A DNA stretch of 64,000 nt from Trichosphaerium sp. ATCC 40318 (taxonomy: Eukaryota; Discosea; Flabellinia; Trichosidae): the NCBI GenBank assembly GCA_038496445.1, contig JALMLS010000220.1, forward strand, positions 150,223 through 214,222, in the 5' to 3' direction. Below are positions 23,944 through 38,460 of the stretch, piece by piece. The notes under the pieces were generated by a model that had not been told where the DNA came from, made no database searches, and saw only the letters and a list, made by a program, of their open reading frames with translations. A program made the position numbers and the translations under genes. How positions within the stretch are numbered: the first letter of the stretch is position 1; each line of letters opens with the position of its first letter.

Positions 23944-26900
23944 CTACCATTGCTTATTACTTCTTCTTCGCTTGGAGTTGTTATTATACCTTTGTAAAAA
24001 AAAAATTAACAAGTGAAACGAATGGAAAAGAAAGACAATAACAACACATACGATCCTCCTGAATACCTCCTTCTCTTATGGCTTCTGCGTGTATCAGATG
24101 ACTGAGGTTTAATATAACTACCATCACTCTGAAGACCACTACGTCTTGTAGGTGGACTTCTTTCTCTACCACTTGAGCGCCTCTCAACAACGATTTCTCT
24201 CTTCCCAGTATTTCCACGTCCACTTCTGGAACTCTCTCTAGAGTCTCCGTTAGACCCACCATGAGATTGATCCTCTTTATCGCGCATCGTCAGGCTTATC
24301 CTCCCTGCAAACAAATTAGCATGAAATTTTCATCTCGATTTTTTTTTCTCAAAACTCTCACCTCTTTGTATCTTTGTAACACGCACAGATAATATCTGTC
24401 CAATCTTTAAAACATCACATACATTATCACAATTAGGTTTAACTTGAGAATGATGAAGTAAGCCATCCTGACCAACGCCAATATCACAAAAAGCACCAAA
24501 ATCAGTCAAGTTAGTTACTTTTGCTTCAACAACAGCATCAACAGCCAAGTCTTCAACTTTTTTGATTTTCTTTCTAAAAATCGTCTTTGGAAAGTCAACA
24601 CGTAGGTCCTCTTCATATCCACTAAGTGCTTTTATCATATGAGCAAAAGTTAAAAGTCCAACATTGTTCTCTGTAGCCCATTTTACTTCTTTCGCCATGT
24701 TTATATTTTTTAGTTTTTCTAACATTTCTCTTCGTTCCTTTGAACCTTCCTCAAATAGTACTGGTTCATACTTACCCATAAGATGTTCTAAAAAAGACTC
24801 AACCTTGTTGTAAGATTCAGGGTGAATTCCAGTAGCATCTAAAGGATTTGAACCGTTTAGGATACGTAAGAAACCGCTTGCTTGTTGAAAAACTTTATCA
24901 TTTACTCCTGATACTTTTTTCAATTGTTCTCTATTCTTAAACTTTTTTATCTTATCTCTGTAGTCAACAATATCATCCGCTATGTCCTCAGTCATACCTA
25001 AAATAAAAAATCTAAGAACAAAAGAAGAACACACAAAAACACGTGACGAAGACGGTCAGACAACCAAAAAAAAAGAAAACAAAAACAATAAAAAAGAGCA
25101 ATACCAGAAATATGTTGAAGTAAACAAGCACTTGCTACGTTCAGGTTGGCACCAACATCATTAACACATTGTACAACAACATCATGAGAAGCTTCCTTAA
25201 GTGTCTCTTGGTCAACATCATGTTGATACATACCAACACCACAAGACTCAGGTGGAATCTTAACCTACAAGAAAACAACATCAACAATAAAACAATACTT
25301 TACCACACTTTATCAAAAAAACAAGCGTACGCACCAACTCACTAAGAGGATCTTGAAGTCTTCTTGCAATAGAAATTGCACCTCTGTAACTTATGTCAAT
25401 ATGTGGAAACTCCTCTTGCGCAATCATACCAGCGGAGTACACTACATAACTCGTTGAATATTTTGACTCTCAAGAGAGAGCAGAACGCTAAAAATACATA
25501 CCAGAAGCTCCAGTTTCTGAAACGATTGCGTATTTTAACTTTCTACCCACAGATGTTTTTGCATCACGTATAGCATTACTTACAAATTCTTCTGTTTGTC
25601 TACAGCCCTGGCCATTTCCAATGGCTATAACATTCACATTATGCTAGAAATAGTACACATTAGACACCAGTTCTTAGTTCAAGCAAAAAAGCAGCAGGTT
25701 GAGAAAAGGAAAAAAACAAACTGAACGCTACCTTCATCGCAAGCTCTAACATCCATGTTGTAGCATATGTAGTATCACTCTTTGGCGGCAAAGGAAATAT
25801 TTTATCAAATCCTAAGAGTTTACCATGTTTATCGACAATGGCTAGCTTGCATCCATGCTTAAAACCTTAAACTAAAAGTTAAGTTGAAAAAATCAAAAAA
25901 AAACATCACCTGGATCTAAAGCAAGAACACATATATCGTGTACTGGTGGTGCTAATAGTATACTCCTTAAGTTTCTTCCAAAGACTGTAACAGCATGTGC
26001 TTCACTTGTAGACCGTAATTCTTTAAATACTTCTTTAGAAAACAAAGGATGAAGGTACTCCGTAAATGCAGTACTAACAGCATCTTTTAGAATTTTTGAT
26101 ATCTGAAAAAAATAAAAAAATAAGAACACAGCGAGCATTCGTTGTCATTGTCTAAATGACTTGTTACCTTTGTACATGATCTACCTCTTTTAAGTTTATC
26201 TACATAGTGTTTTTCAATACTTGTGAGAAGGATAGACTCGTTTACTGTCAAGGTTAAACTTAGTGCTTTCTCTTTTTCACTAAATACTTTAGTAATTGCT
26301 TAAACAAAGTTATGTGTTGTACCCTCTAAATAGTGCCAATGCTTGATGTGGTGCCACCTGATCTAATGATTTCTTCCACTTGAAGTATGCTTTGTAGTTT
26401 TGTGCTGTTCTTGATCGTTCATTACTACGCCTACTGCACAGTGTAGCTACATGCACTCAGTTCACAATGCCAACCTTACACTTTTGTTATCGTACCTGTA
26501 CCATAATATCTACGTAACTCCTTCTTAAGATAAGTAGAAGATGCTATTGTCTCAGCTAGTATCATCACTACACCGTCCATGATATATCCATCCCTAGTAT
26601 CTTTTCCAAAATCGGACAGAGCTTTATCAAATTCTTCATCTGATATTGTTGTAGTGTTCCACAACATCTAATTCATGAACCTGAATAATCACGTGACAAA
26701 ATATAAAAAACTATACCTCTGCGAGTTTGTCACAACCTTTTTCTCTAGCAGCAGAAGCCTTAGTTTGTGTCTATAAACAGTTAGAAATGACTTTGTTTCA
26801 AGTTCGTAAAACCATGTTGAAAGGAGCAATAATATCCTCCAATTCATTCATATTCCACGTATTCGCAATTTCCATGCGTAAATCAGGTGTCAGAAGCTGT

Positions 26901-27213
26901 TTGCGGTCTAGTTTTGACGTTATCTCTAGTTTTCTGTTTCTAATTGTTGCAAAGTGGTTCCATGAGCGTAGTATGCTCTGAATATCTGCTGGGGCGAGCC
27001 CTTGCGTTTCTTCTTTTCTGTATCGCGCAATAAACGGAACTGTGCATTTTTCATCAACCTTGGACGCGTTACCATTGCATAAAACGGACTTTTAACGATT
27101 TTTACCAGCAATTTTAACGTATTTTCAATTTGCGTGCTTGTATACGACGGTAGGGCGTTATCAATTAATTCTACAACAGCCCCAATGCTATTGTCGCCTC
27201 TGATTGCTGTCAT
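23944..27213 (-). CDS. SRBD1: Tex/SRBD1-type S1 RNA-binding domain protein
   Basis: This is the eukaryotic relative of bacterial Tex, a nucleic-acid-binding protein with YqgF-like, helix-hairpin-helix and S1 domains. Visible in order: the Tex N-terminal block ([17 protein letters not shown], then [11 protein letters not shown]); the YqgF-like region ([23 protein letters not shown]); [53 protein letters not shown]; the HhH part ([18 protein letters not shown]); and the S1 domain ([19 protein letters not shown]). Unlike Tex it ends in an Arg/Ser/Gly-rich tail of about 90 residues with RRYSGGS and SKRRRSNK. I take ATG 27211-27213 as the start. A 45-base intron near 27065-27110 is needed to keep frame, one of the shortest here. 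The last exon ends TAG at 23944. Confidence 0.87.
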
Positions 27214-27451
27214 CCTGTAACGCGAGAACGTGCTACACCGTAGATGCAACGAAACGTACTGGCGAGGGTGTATTTTTGCTGAGCAGCTTTTGTTGATGGT
27301 CAATTGTTGGTAAAGGCAATGTAGCCTACTAAGGCTTGAACAAGGTCAGTACAGCGTGAGTACAAAGAGTAGCAGGGTGTCATTTAAAATCACGTGCTTT
27401 ATTAAAAAAAGACGTTAAGGCGACATGTACAAGCGATATTATGACTGGATA

Positions 27452-28324
27452 TTAATCCAATCGTTGTTTTGGAATCTCTCGTGTGCCAGAAAACAAAAAC
27501 ATGCTAATGCTAACTAAAAGTACCATACTACCTCCAAACAGAAGCTACATAGTGTTAATACGTATTCTTAAACCATAAAATACAACAAGAAGCTCGTGAA
27601 AGCTATGTTTGTGACGAAATAAAAAAATTATTTGAAAATTTTTTTTGTAACGTATAAATACTGTACCTTGGATGCAAGTCTCGAAAACCGTGCAAACGCA
27701 GCGTATTGCTCAAAAACAGCGCCTTTAGCGACGATAGCGTTCAATAAACCAGAAAAGCATAGAGAGTAAACTATGCACTTAGCCAAAAATATGAGGGTGT
27801 CCTATACGTGTTAGAGGGTAAGGCGTGGTTGCGGTTTAACCCAGTGGTGTAACGGTTACCCATGAATTATTATAATAATTTGAATGGTTCATTATTAGCG
27901 CTACGACGCGCACTAGAGTGGTTTTACGCTTACCTTACTATTTTCTGACAAGGTTAGGATTGGAATAACCATTGCTACTCCGAGACCAATTATCCATCCT
28001 ATTACGCTTGAAGTAAACGCCTGCAATGCGTTATTAGCCAATAAAACCAAAAAAATGTCGAAACTAAAGCGTACTGACTGCCAATGGTCGCGTGAGAACA
28101 TCTCACTTACATTTGAGAGGATGGAGTCCGTGTCGCCACTTTAATTGTTTAGATTGGACAACAAAAAATTCCGTACTTTTGAGGCGCAAGCAATAGCAAG
28201 AACAGCACTATACCTTCGAGTCCAGCGAATATAAGCTAAAAAATAAATTATTTTGTAAAAACGCCTTGCTTTTTCCCAAAAGAGTTACCGAAACGCTCGC
28301 ATGGTTCATCAAACTGCGTGTCAT
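27452..28324 (-). CDS. Small multi-pass membrane protein, unknown family
   Basis: ATG 28322-28324 (MTRSLMNHASVS) and about five further short exons give LIFAGLEGIVLFLLLAPQ, AFTSSVIGWIIGLGVAMVIP, FLAKCIVYSLCFSGLLNAIV and LLFGGSMVLLVSISMFLF: four likely membrane helices with a short polar C-terminus (TREIPKQRLD). The stop is TAA at 27452-27454. Exon joins between about 27530 and 27665 are the least certain. I do not recognise the family. It is divergent from CKS1. Confidence 0.6.
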
Positions 28325-28548
28325 GCTACCAATGTTTTGTAATCACAGAAATAATTAAGTTATAATTCTTTTGAAACACAGTATTCTGTTACAGTTTCGC
28401 GTAAGCGCATTGCTGTATAGTTCAGGAGTATTCTGTGCTATGGTCATTCACAGTTTGACGCCTTGGACCGTTCATTTTAGCCGTTAATTTCAAGGCTTTT
28501 GGGCGGTAAAACCGTTCTATCCAAAAATTCAAAACTACACAACCACAC
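28325..28548. promoter_or_regulatory. Divergent promoter region (membrane gene / CKS1)
   Basis: 224 bases lie between two opposite start codons. The role is inferred from layout; no core promoter element is recognised. Confidence 0.4.
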
Positions 28549-28856
28549 ATGCCTTCGCATAACATCCAATACTCTGAAAAATACTATGACGCCGAGTTTG
28601 AGTACAGGTACGATGTTGGCTACGTATTTACAAGCTAACTCCCGCCAGACACGTTATTTTACCTGACGAGATAGCAAAGATACTTCCACAGAACAGGCTA
28701 TTGTCTGAGAACGAGTGGAGACGTTTGGGAGTACAACAAAGTGTAGGTTGGGTCCACTATGCAGTTCACCGGCCTGAACCTCACATTCTACTATTTCGCA
28801 GACATTTGGGAGCTGCAGCCGCCAAAAAACAAGCGCCTACAAGGATGCGCTACTAG
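28549..28856 (+). CDS. CKS1: Cyclin-dependent kinase regulatory subunit (CKS1/Suc1)
   Basis: Two exons, 28549-28607 and about 28651-28856. CKS proteins bind cyclin-dependent kinases and phosphorylated targets to promote multisite phosphorylation in the cell cycle. The signatures are all present: [52 protein letters not shown]. The hinge HRPEPH matches the family's HxPEPH, which governs strand exchange. The protein is about 87 residues, within family range, with a short Ala/Lys/Arg tail. The start is the only in-frame ATG before the conserved block. Confidence 0.96.
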
Positions 28857-31600
<2,744 letters not shown>

Positions 31601-32115
31601 ATTTGGTTTTCAGCTGCTGTTCATTGAGATTAGTATTCAATTGTTTTTTTTACATCTTTTGCAATGTTTTTCTCTTTTTTTTTATATTCATTAAGATCGC
31701 AAACCTTTTTGCGTAAATGTATGAGAACTGAATAATAATAAAAACAATTGTAATTCCCTTTTTTGTTCAAGTACCTAAAACGTTGTTTACATGCCAATGG
31801 CATGACTTTGTCAGTATCTATCACGCTCTGAAGCGGTAAAAGGCTTTGTATATGTTAGTCATGTGATTTTCGAGTAGACACCTTACCAGCAGAGATATTA
31901 AAGCACTAACTGAGAGGCACAATATTCTACGGTATTCATTTATTATTGATGAGGGTATAAGCGTTGATGTGGCATATAATTAGGCCATGTGACATGACAG
32001 GTACTGGTGTTAATATGGCTGGTATTCATACAATTAGATTCTGAGCCCTTTTTGTACACTTTTTCAACTATTTATTTTGTGTCTTGTACAAAAACAATTC
32101 ATAGGTAAGTTAAAG
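31601..32115. other. Intergenic between convergent genes
   Basis: T-rich 3' flank of DLD, then A+T-rich sequence. No exon is supported. Confidence 0.45.
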
Positions 32116-33314
32116 TCAAAAAGCAGGCCATTTGATTCTGTCCATTGTTTTGCATCCTAGAGATTCAATCATCTCCTTTGTTATTTGAGTACTTGAATAG
32201 TTAATGTAATCAAGACTTGTTAAATTAACAACACCATCATCAGTGATTGATGAACAGCCTTTTAAAGACATTTTCTTAACACCAATAAGACTGCTCACTC
32301 CTTTGTCTGTTATGTTTCGACATTTGCAGAGGCTAATGACTTTAACACCAACCAAGTATTGTAAGCCGTCATCTGTCACAGATGTACTGTCAAGAAAAAT
32401 AGTATGTACTCCAGCAAGTGCCTTTAAAGTACTATCATCAACACAATCAAGCTCTGAAATATCTATGACTTTTACACCTGCCAATAGTTTTATCCCATCA
32501 TTTGTTACTGATCTACAACCATACAAGTCAATCTGATGTACACCTGCCAAACATGACAGTGTGTCATCTTCCAGTTGTGAACAATTATACATATCTATAC
32601 AAGGTATACCAGCCAGTAGTTTTAACACATTGTTTGATATCTGAGAGCAACTGCCAAGATTAATTTTTCTGATTTTGTTTGTTGTTTGATTTTGTGTTAA
32701 CAGGTACTTTACTCCTTCATCTGTAATTTTGCTACATTCACTAAATGATATTGCGCTTGCATTTGTTAGTGATTTTACACTTTTATCTGTAATATCGCAT
32801 CCATCAAGCTGTATTTTGTGTACACTACCTGAAATAGCAATAACACCTTTATCAGTGATGTATTCACAATATGATAAATTAATAGTATGTACTCCAGAGA
32901 GTGCTTCAAGACCTGCATCCGTTACATCTATTGTTGAAATATCAATTGTATGAATGCTACCAGATAGATTTTTAAAGTCATCAGCCATTGGACTATGGAT
33001 AATAGTTATTTTGGTATTTTTTAAAAGAGGACTTCCGTTCAGCTTGAGTAGATTTTCTCTTGACCTGACATCCACCTTAAAATACCCCAAATGTTGTAAA
33101 ATGATTGTAGAAAAGAGTTTACAAACAAATGTTGCAGATATACGGCATTTCTTGCCCAAGAACGCCAGAATACAAAATATAATTTCCGTTGGCAGATACA
33201 GTAATTCTAATGGCCTACGAATACTCATATTAGTACTACAAAAAGAGGCTACTAATTTGAGCAACAAACAGCTTAATTTATGGCACACAAGACGTACTCT
33301 GAAGATTGAAGCAT
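32116..33314 (-). CDS. F-box/LRR protein, family member 2 (near-duplicate of member 1)
   Basis: Same structure as member 1: ATG 33312-33314, short first exon, phase-2 intron, F-box-like LYLPTEIIFCILAFLG and about 13 cysteine-type LRRs. Most of the gene, including the intron, is nearly identical to 22194-23395. It has a one-codon deletion (MADDF against MADDDF) and scattered substitutions, several of them in the second half (DSTSVTDDGLQYL against DHTSVTDKGLQYL). The last 50 residues differ strongly from member 1 and instead resemble member 3 (SSITDDGVVNL, ending IKWPAF). This mosaic pattern suggests gene conversion. Intact open frame and conserved splice sites argue for function. Confidence 0.87.
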
Positions 33315-34167
33315 CGCTTTAGCTGCAAATGTTGCTCAAGGTCTGTCTGAATTATGTTCACACTGGAGTTGACCCAGATTGTCGCTAGGTCAAAACATAA
33401 ATGGTGTTTGTAGAAATCACGTGATTTCCGCCACACAAACAAAACCAAAACGGCTTTCATAGAATCGACAAAACTGTCAGGAATGGCTAAAAGCGTGCTG
33501 GAATGTGACAAATCTGACCGATCTTCTTCTTGTAAGTTCTGCTATTCATACATTTCTTGAATAAAATACCAGTTTGCATTTTGTAGATTTTTTCAATTAA
33601 CAGTGTTTGCGACGTATAATACCTTTTCTCATTCGTTTTTAGCTACCTATGATTTCTGTGGCTTGAATCTACTATTTACGCACCTGCTAAGGTAATGGCT
33701 AGACAGTGAGCTGACATAGAAAATTTGGTACACGACCTTATGTAAGCCATATTAAATTGACAGTTCAATCAGTCACAGTATAATAGGCCTAAAACTAATT
33801 TGTGGTATCCAAATAAGCGTACAGAGTACTTGTAAGGATCTACAGCGATATAGACATCAAGCGGAGGGCATTGTTTTTCTAATTAAACACATATTTCCTC
33901 AGAGTGTTTTGAAAGTATTGATTCTGCAGCTGATATGTCTGCCTCAAAGGCCTTTCAGCGCTTTACATCACAGGAACAATTGGCATAGAGGCTATTAACG
34001 CTTGAGCAGAATCCATTCTCTTGCTGTTTAACGACCCCATCCTTTAAAATGATGCTTTCTAAAGATACACTAAAACGCAAAAGAAATGTATAAAGAACTT
34101 GTGAAACTTTAAACTCTTAGTTGGTTTAAGCACGTGGGTTGTTTTGAAGAAGTTGAATGTTTTTTAT
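33315..34167. other. Intergenic containing a rearranged copy of the member-1 upstream flank
   Basis: 33315-33490 is a rearranged relative of 23396-23500: the left arm GTTGCTCAAGGT (33331-33342) is followed by sequence that matches the reverse complement of 23500-23540, then returns to direct orientation at about 33435-33486. It also has GAAATCACGTGATTTC (33413-33428), a 16-base perfect palindrome. From 33500 to 34167 I see nothing further. Confidence 0.6.
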
Positions 34168-36093
34168 TTAACTTGCTTGTAGCACTTGAAATGATGGATA
34201 CATATCTGGCTTTGCAATAAACCCTGCTTTGTCCCATGTAGCTCCAGGTGCTAAAAATCATGAGTTTTTTAACACACAGTAAGGTTGATTACCGATAGAT
34301 TGCTTAATTGCCACTTGTAATTTTGTTGGCGTTTGCGACACAACTGTCATCTCCCAGCTCTTACTTACAGTAACTCCATATGCACCTACACAGATTCAGA
34401 ATCTCGACTTTTCTTTTTTTTTTTCGTACCTTTCCCGAAGTTGATGTCCATTGTAATTGAGTTTATTGTCTTTGACCCAATATTTTTTATTGCTAAGTAA
34501 TATGTTGCTCCTGAACTGAAGCATGACTGCTTTTCAACAGATACTGAAACACTACTGCACCCTATTGAAAACATAAAATCAGACTCGAAAAAACCAATAT
34601 TTTTTTGGCGGTACTCCAAAAAGTAAACTTACCTTGACACTCGCACCCACTGCCAGAGTACCCTGAATCGCACTCACAAACACCTCCATTGCATGTACCC
34701 TTATCATTACATCCTTGTGGGCACATTGATTGATCTCCAACACATTTTTCACTATCACGTGATTAGTTTTGATATTTTAGTTCATTCGCCTCAAATAAAA
34801 AAAAGAAAAGTCACGTGCCTTATAGAAAAATCTGTAAAGTATGCATGAACATCTTTTTGTGTTGCCCATGAAGGATCACCACCTCCAAAGAAAGTAGAAA
34901 AGAAAATACCATTGATTCCCAATCCAGGAATTGTACGCATTTTAAGACCACCTACAAGGGAAAAAATGGTTGGATTAGGCGTTACACGCACAAACTTGCT
35001 CAAAGTAGCTCAGAAGGCTTTGAGGAAATAACTTTTAAACATCCTTTGACGCTGGCTTTGGCGGGCGGTGAGAAGGAGTTTGCGGCTTTGTTTTTTTTCT
35101 TTTTTCTCTATTTAATTATTCGTACCAATGTCTGCTTTCTTAACGCCATCTACCCATACCTGAAATCCTCCATTGGATTCATTAGGATCGTTCAAGACTA
35201 CTTGTTGTTGGACTTGCTGCCATGTTCCTGGCTTGAACCAAAATAAACCTCTTCCCAACGATTGTCCATCTGAAGGATTACATACTGTCCAACACTATTG
35301 AGATATTGGTTACTATGAGTACGCTCAGATACAGATACTTACTTGATCGCATTGTGTTGAGTTTAGAGGTAGGATATAACCATAAACTTCACCTGTATGA
35401 GTGGTTAGAAGGACGAGAGTCACTAGACAAAAAACACCGCACCTGCGCCGTCAGTTCTGAACATGAATCGTGACGACCAACAATCATCTCCGGCGGGCTC
35501 CTTACCGCCACGGCATTTATTAAACTCTTCTCCTGGTGCTGTACCAAAGAATCCGGGTAACTTTCCGCCCTTGACGAAATCGAAGCCTTTTTCAAACATC
35601 AAGTAATAACTAAAGAAAGGTGTCAATTCTATCACGTTGTGGATTCATTTTCTTTTTGAACCTTAGGCATAGCGTTTTAGGATACGGCTTTATAGGTGAA
35701 GATACCCACTGTGTACCTCCCACAATATCACCGTGAGGGGCATAGCTACCTGTGAAGTGTTAGTAAAGTTAAACTTTTCGAAAGAAAAAGAGGTCACCTT
35801 TTGGATAAAGTACACGCAAAACTTGTCCGAATTTATTTAAAGGGTCGCTCACTATGGCTCTATTGGACTCTCCAAAACTTCCTATAATTGCTGTTAAGCT
35901 AAACCCGACGAGTATAAAAGAATTAGAGGTACCACTACTGCTTATATTCCAATGCTGCTCCCAGTTTCCCGTAAAATTGCCATTCCATATTTGTTGCGCG
36001 TTAGATACACCCAAAACGATAATGATGAACGCCAAATGCTATATGAAGTGTAAACGTAGCGAAAAACTTGCGTTAACGTACTATTTTGTGCAT
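34168..36093 (-). CDS. Secreted polysaccharide-lyase-14-like protein with EGF-like and C-terminal carbohydrate-binding-like domains
   Basis: ATG 36091-36093 (MHKI) joins across a GTACGT...ATAG intron to HLAFIIIVLGVSNAQ, a clear signal peptide. The central domain has YYLMFEKGFDFVKGGKLPG, GGKEPAGDDCWSSRFMFR and DGAGEVYGY, then GLFWFKPGTWQQVQQQV and NGGFQVWVDG. These match the polysaccharide lyase 14 fold (alginate/glucuronan lyases). Next comes an EGF-like module (CPQGCNDKGTCNGGVCEC, then SGYSGSGCEC near 34640-34730). The C-terminal domain (YYLAIKNIGSKTINSITMDI, ATWDKAGFIA) resembles CBM49-type beta sandwiches, but this is weaker. The stop is TAA at 34168-34170. The likely role is binding and cutting extracellular acidic polysaccharide. 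Confidence 0.77.
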
Positions 36094-36619
36094 TGTTGTC
36101 ACGTGCTAAAATAAGACAATCTTTTCAAAAAAGTACGCTAAGATTCGGTCAACAGGAGTATGTTTGAATCGTACGCTGGACAGGTTAGTACCTGTTCAAT
36201 CAAAGACAATGGGGCCAATAATGGTAATTAAAACAATGGGAGTCCGTGGTTTGCCAAATTGGCTGTTTGAAGTAACCTAACAAGGTTTGGCTGCAGCGTA
36301 AAAAATAGACTTCAACCGTACGGTAGACAACATTTCAAGACAGTAAAAATTGATAATTACAGCATAGGTTTGTACCCATTTTCTTTTTGGCCCTAAAACA
36401 GCCCAACATTTACGAACTTTTATTGTTTGCACTACAAACGCTTTCCTTGAATGCAAAAACGCGAAAACAAACGTTCCAGCAATGATTTAAAAACGTGAAG
36501 CGGTATTTTATGTACAGTAAAAGTTGAGCCGGCTTTATCACGTGGTAGATCACGTGAGGATGATTTTTAACAAAAAACAAAGAATAAAACTATAAAAAGA
36601 TGTAAAATCGAATACGTAC
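36094..36619. other. Intergenic / upstream of the lyase gene
   Basis: No complete gene. Two CACGTG palindromes lie 12 bases apart (36539-36544 and 36551-36556). Confidence 0.45.
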
Positions 36620-36819
36620 GCTACTGTTTCGTTCCATAAAGGTCTATTAGTATTATCGATAACGCATGGGTCGCTATCCCCTGTAATGTCCATGTTGGGT
36701 AGATTCTCTGTAGCAAGAAGTAAGTTAAAAACTTAGTTCGTACGTCTTCGATAGGATTACACGTGTGTACCTGCAAACATTAACCTAACCCACACATGAT
36801 ACTCTCCTTTACTTGTCAT
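36620..36819 (-). pseudogene. C2-domain gene fragment (two exons)
   Basis: From ATG 36817-36819, MTSKGEYHVWVRLMFA joins across an intron (GTACAC...CTACAG) to ENLPNMDITGDSDPCV and RPLWNETVA, then a GTACGT donor at 36619. This matches the first half of a C2 domain, with the calcium-site pattern MDxxGxSDP. No exon for the second half is found before the next gene on the same strand. It could instead be the first exons of an unrecognised short gene; I favour a fragment. Confidence 0.5.
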
Positions 36820-37030
36820 ATCGTTTTATAAACGTGTAACAGCTCAGAATGTGTAAATATAGTATGAAAAATAACTTTTTTTTGAAAAGCGTGGAACACA
36901 GATTGTAAAGAATTCCGATAACAGAATCTTAACCGATACTGCAGGCGTGTAAAAACTGATTTTCTTAGCAACTAGTGAATCTTATTTATGATGCTACCAA
37001 ATTCGAAATGTAGTCCAAAGCATAACTTTA

Positions 37031-38460
37031 TTAATAACTCTCAAAAAAACTTGGCCAGAAGCCCCCTGTTTCTACATCCTCTACTAGATTTTCAACCATC
37101 TCGTCTGTTATTTGGGTGTTACTATATTCAATTTGATGAAGGCCCTTTAAATTAACAATACCATCATTTGTGATTTGTGAGCACCCTCTTAGGTTAATTC
37201 TCTTAACACCAATAAGACTATTCACTCCTTTGTCAGTTATAAGCTTACAGTCACAAAGGCTTATGACTTTAACACCAACCAAGTATTGTAATCCTTTATC
37301 TGTCACAGATGAACCATTAATCAAAATTGTATGTACTCCAGCAAGCGCTTTTAAAGTACTATTGTCAACACAATCAATACCGAAAATATTTATGACTTTT
37401 ACACCTGCCAATTGTTTTAGCCCATCATTTGTTATAGATGTGCAATAACTCAAGTCAATGTGATGTACACCAACTAAACATGATAGAGTATCATCTTTTA
37501 GTTGTGTACAACCATACATCTCTATACATGGTATACCTGCCAACAGCTTTAGTGTATCGTTTGATATTTGAGTGCAGAAATCAAATTTAATATTTTTAAT
37601 CTTCTTTGTTGTTTGATTTCGTGTCAATAAATACTTTACTCCTTCATCTGTAATTTTCTTGCAGGCATTAAAAGCTATGAAACTTGCATTTGTTAGTGCT
37701 TTTAAACTTTTATCAGTAATATTACAATAAGAAAGCCGTATTTTATGGACATCACGTGAAATGGCAATAACACCTTTGTCAGTAATTCTGGAGCAATCAA
37801 ATAAATTAATAGTGTGGACTCCAGAAAGTATTGCCAATCCATTGTCTGTTATATTAGTCCCAGAAACATTTATTGTATGTATTTTACCAAGGTCTTGAAG
37901 CCATTCATCTTTTAAATACCCGTATGATATGTCTAGTGTATGAATACCACGTAGTGACTTAAGTCCATTATTATGTATTTCGAGCTTACGTGTATCATCA
38001 CGTATATGTAGTACAAGATTATGTACACCTGAAATATTGTTTAACATAGCATCTGTTAATAAGGTCTCCCCTTTTATTTCTAAGCAATGGACACCAGATA
38101 GGCATTTAAAGTTCATCTTAAATAAACAATTGTCAATCACAATTTTTGTGTTTTTTAACAGAGGACTTTTGGCCAGCGTTTGAAGATTTTTCCTTAATTT
38201 AACTTTGATCTGTTTGTACCCCAAATGCTGTAAAATGATTGTAGAAAACAGTTTACAAACAAATGTTGCAGATATACGGCAACGTTTACCCAATAGAGCC
38301 AGAATACAAAATAGAATTTCTGTCGGTAACCAAAGTAACTCTAATGGTCTTTAAAACACCAAATTAGCCAACACAATTATTTTATTTATGGTAAATTTAG
38401 CGATTTATAAGAGAACAAAGGTATAACGTACTCTGGTACATGTATTAGATTGTGATCCAT
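37031..38460 (-). CDS. F-box/LRR protein, family member 3
   Basis: ATG 38458-38460 (MDHNLIHVP) joins by a phase-2 intron, in the same position as in members 1 and 2, to an F-box-like segment (LLWLPTEILFCILALLG, SATFVCKLFS). It has about 15 cysteine-type LRRs, longer than members 1 and 2 by an insert near 37900-38110 (HNGLKSLRGIHTLDIS, LQDLGKIHTINVSG). Sequence is clearly homologous but diverged (for example NITDKSLKALTNASFIAF). The stop is TAA 37031-37033. The role is inferred as SCF substrate recognition. Confidence 0.86.

Noticed and set aside
27815-27920. tRNA-like stretch (CCAGTGGTGTAACGGTTA)
   Set aside because: It resembles a tRNA D-arm, but no matching T-arm, anticodon stem or acceptor pairing can be drawn, and it sits in an intron of the membrane protein gene.
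32729-33322. Plus-strand open frames opposite F-box/LRR members 1 and 2
   Set aside because: They are conserved only because the two copies are nearly identical; no independent motif or start.
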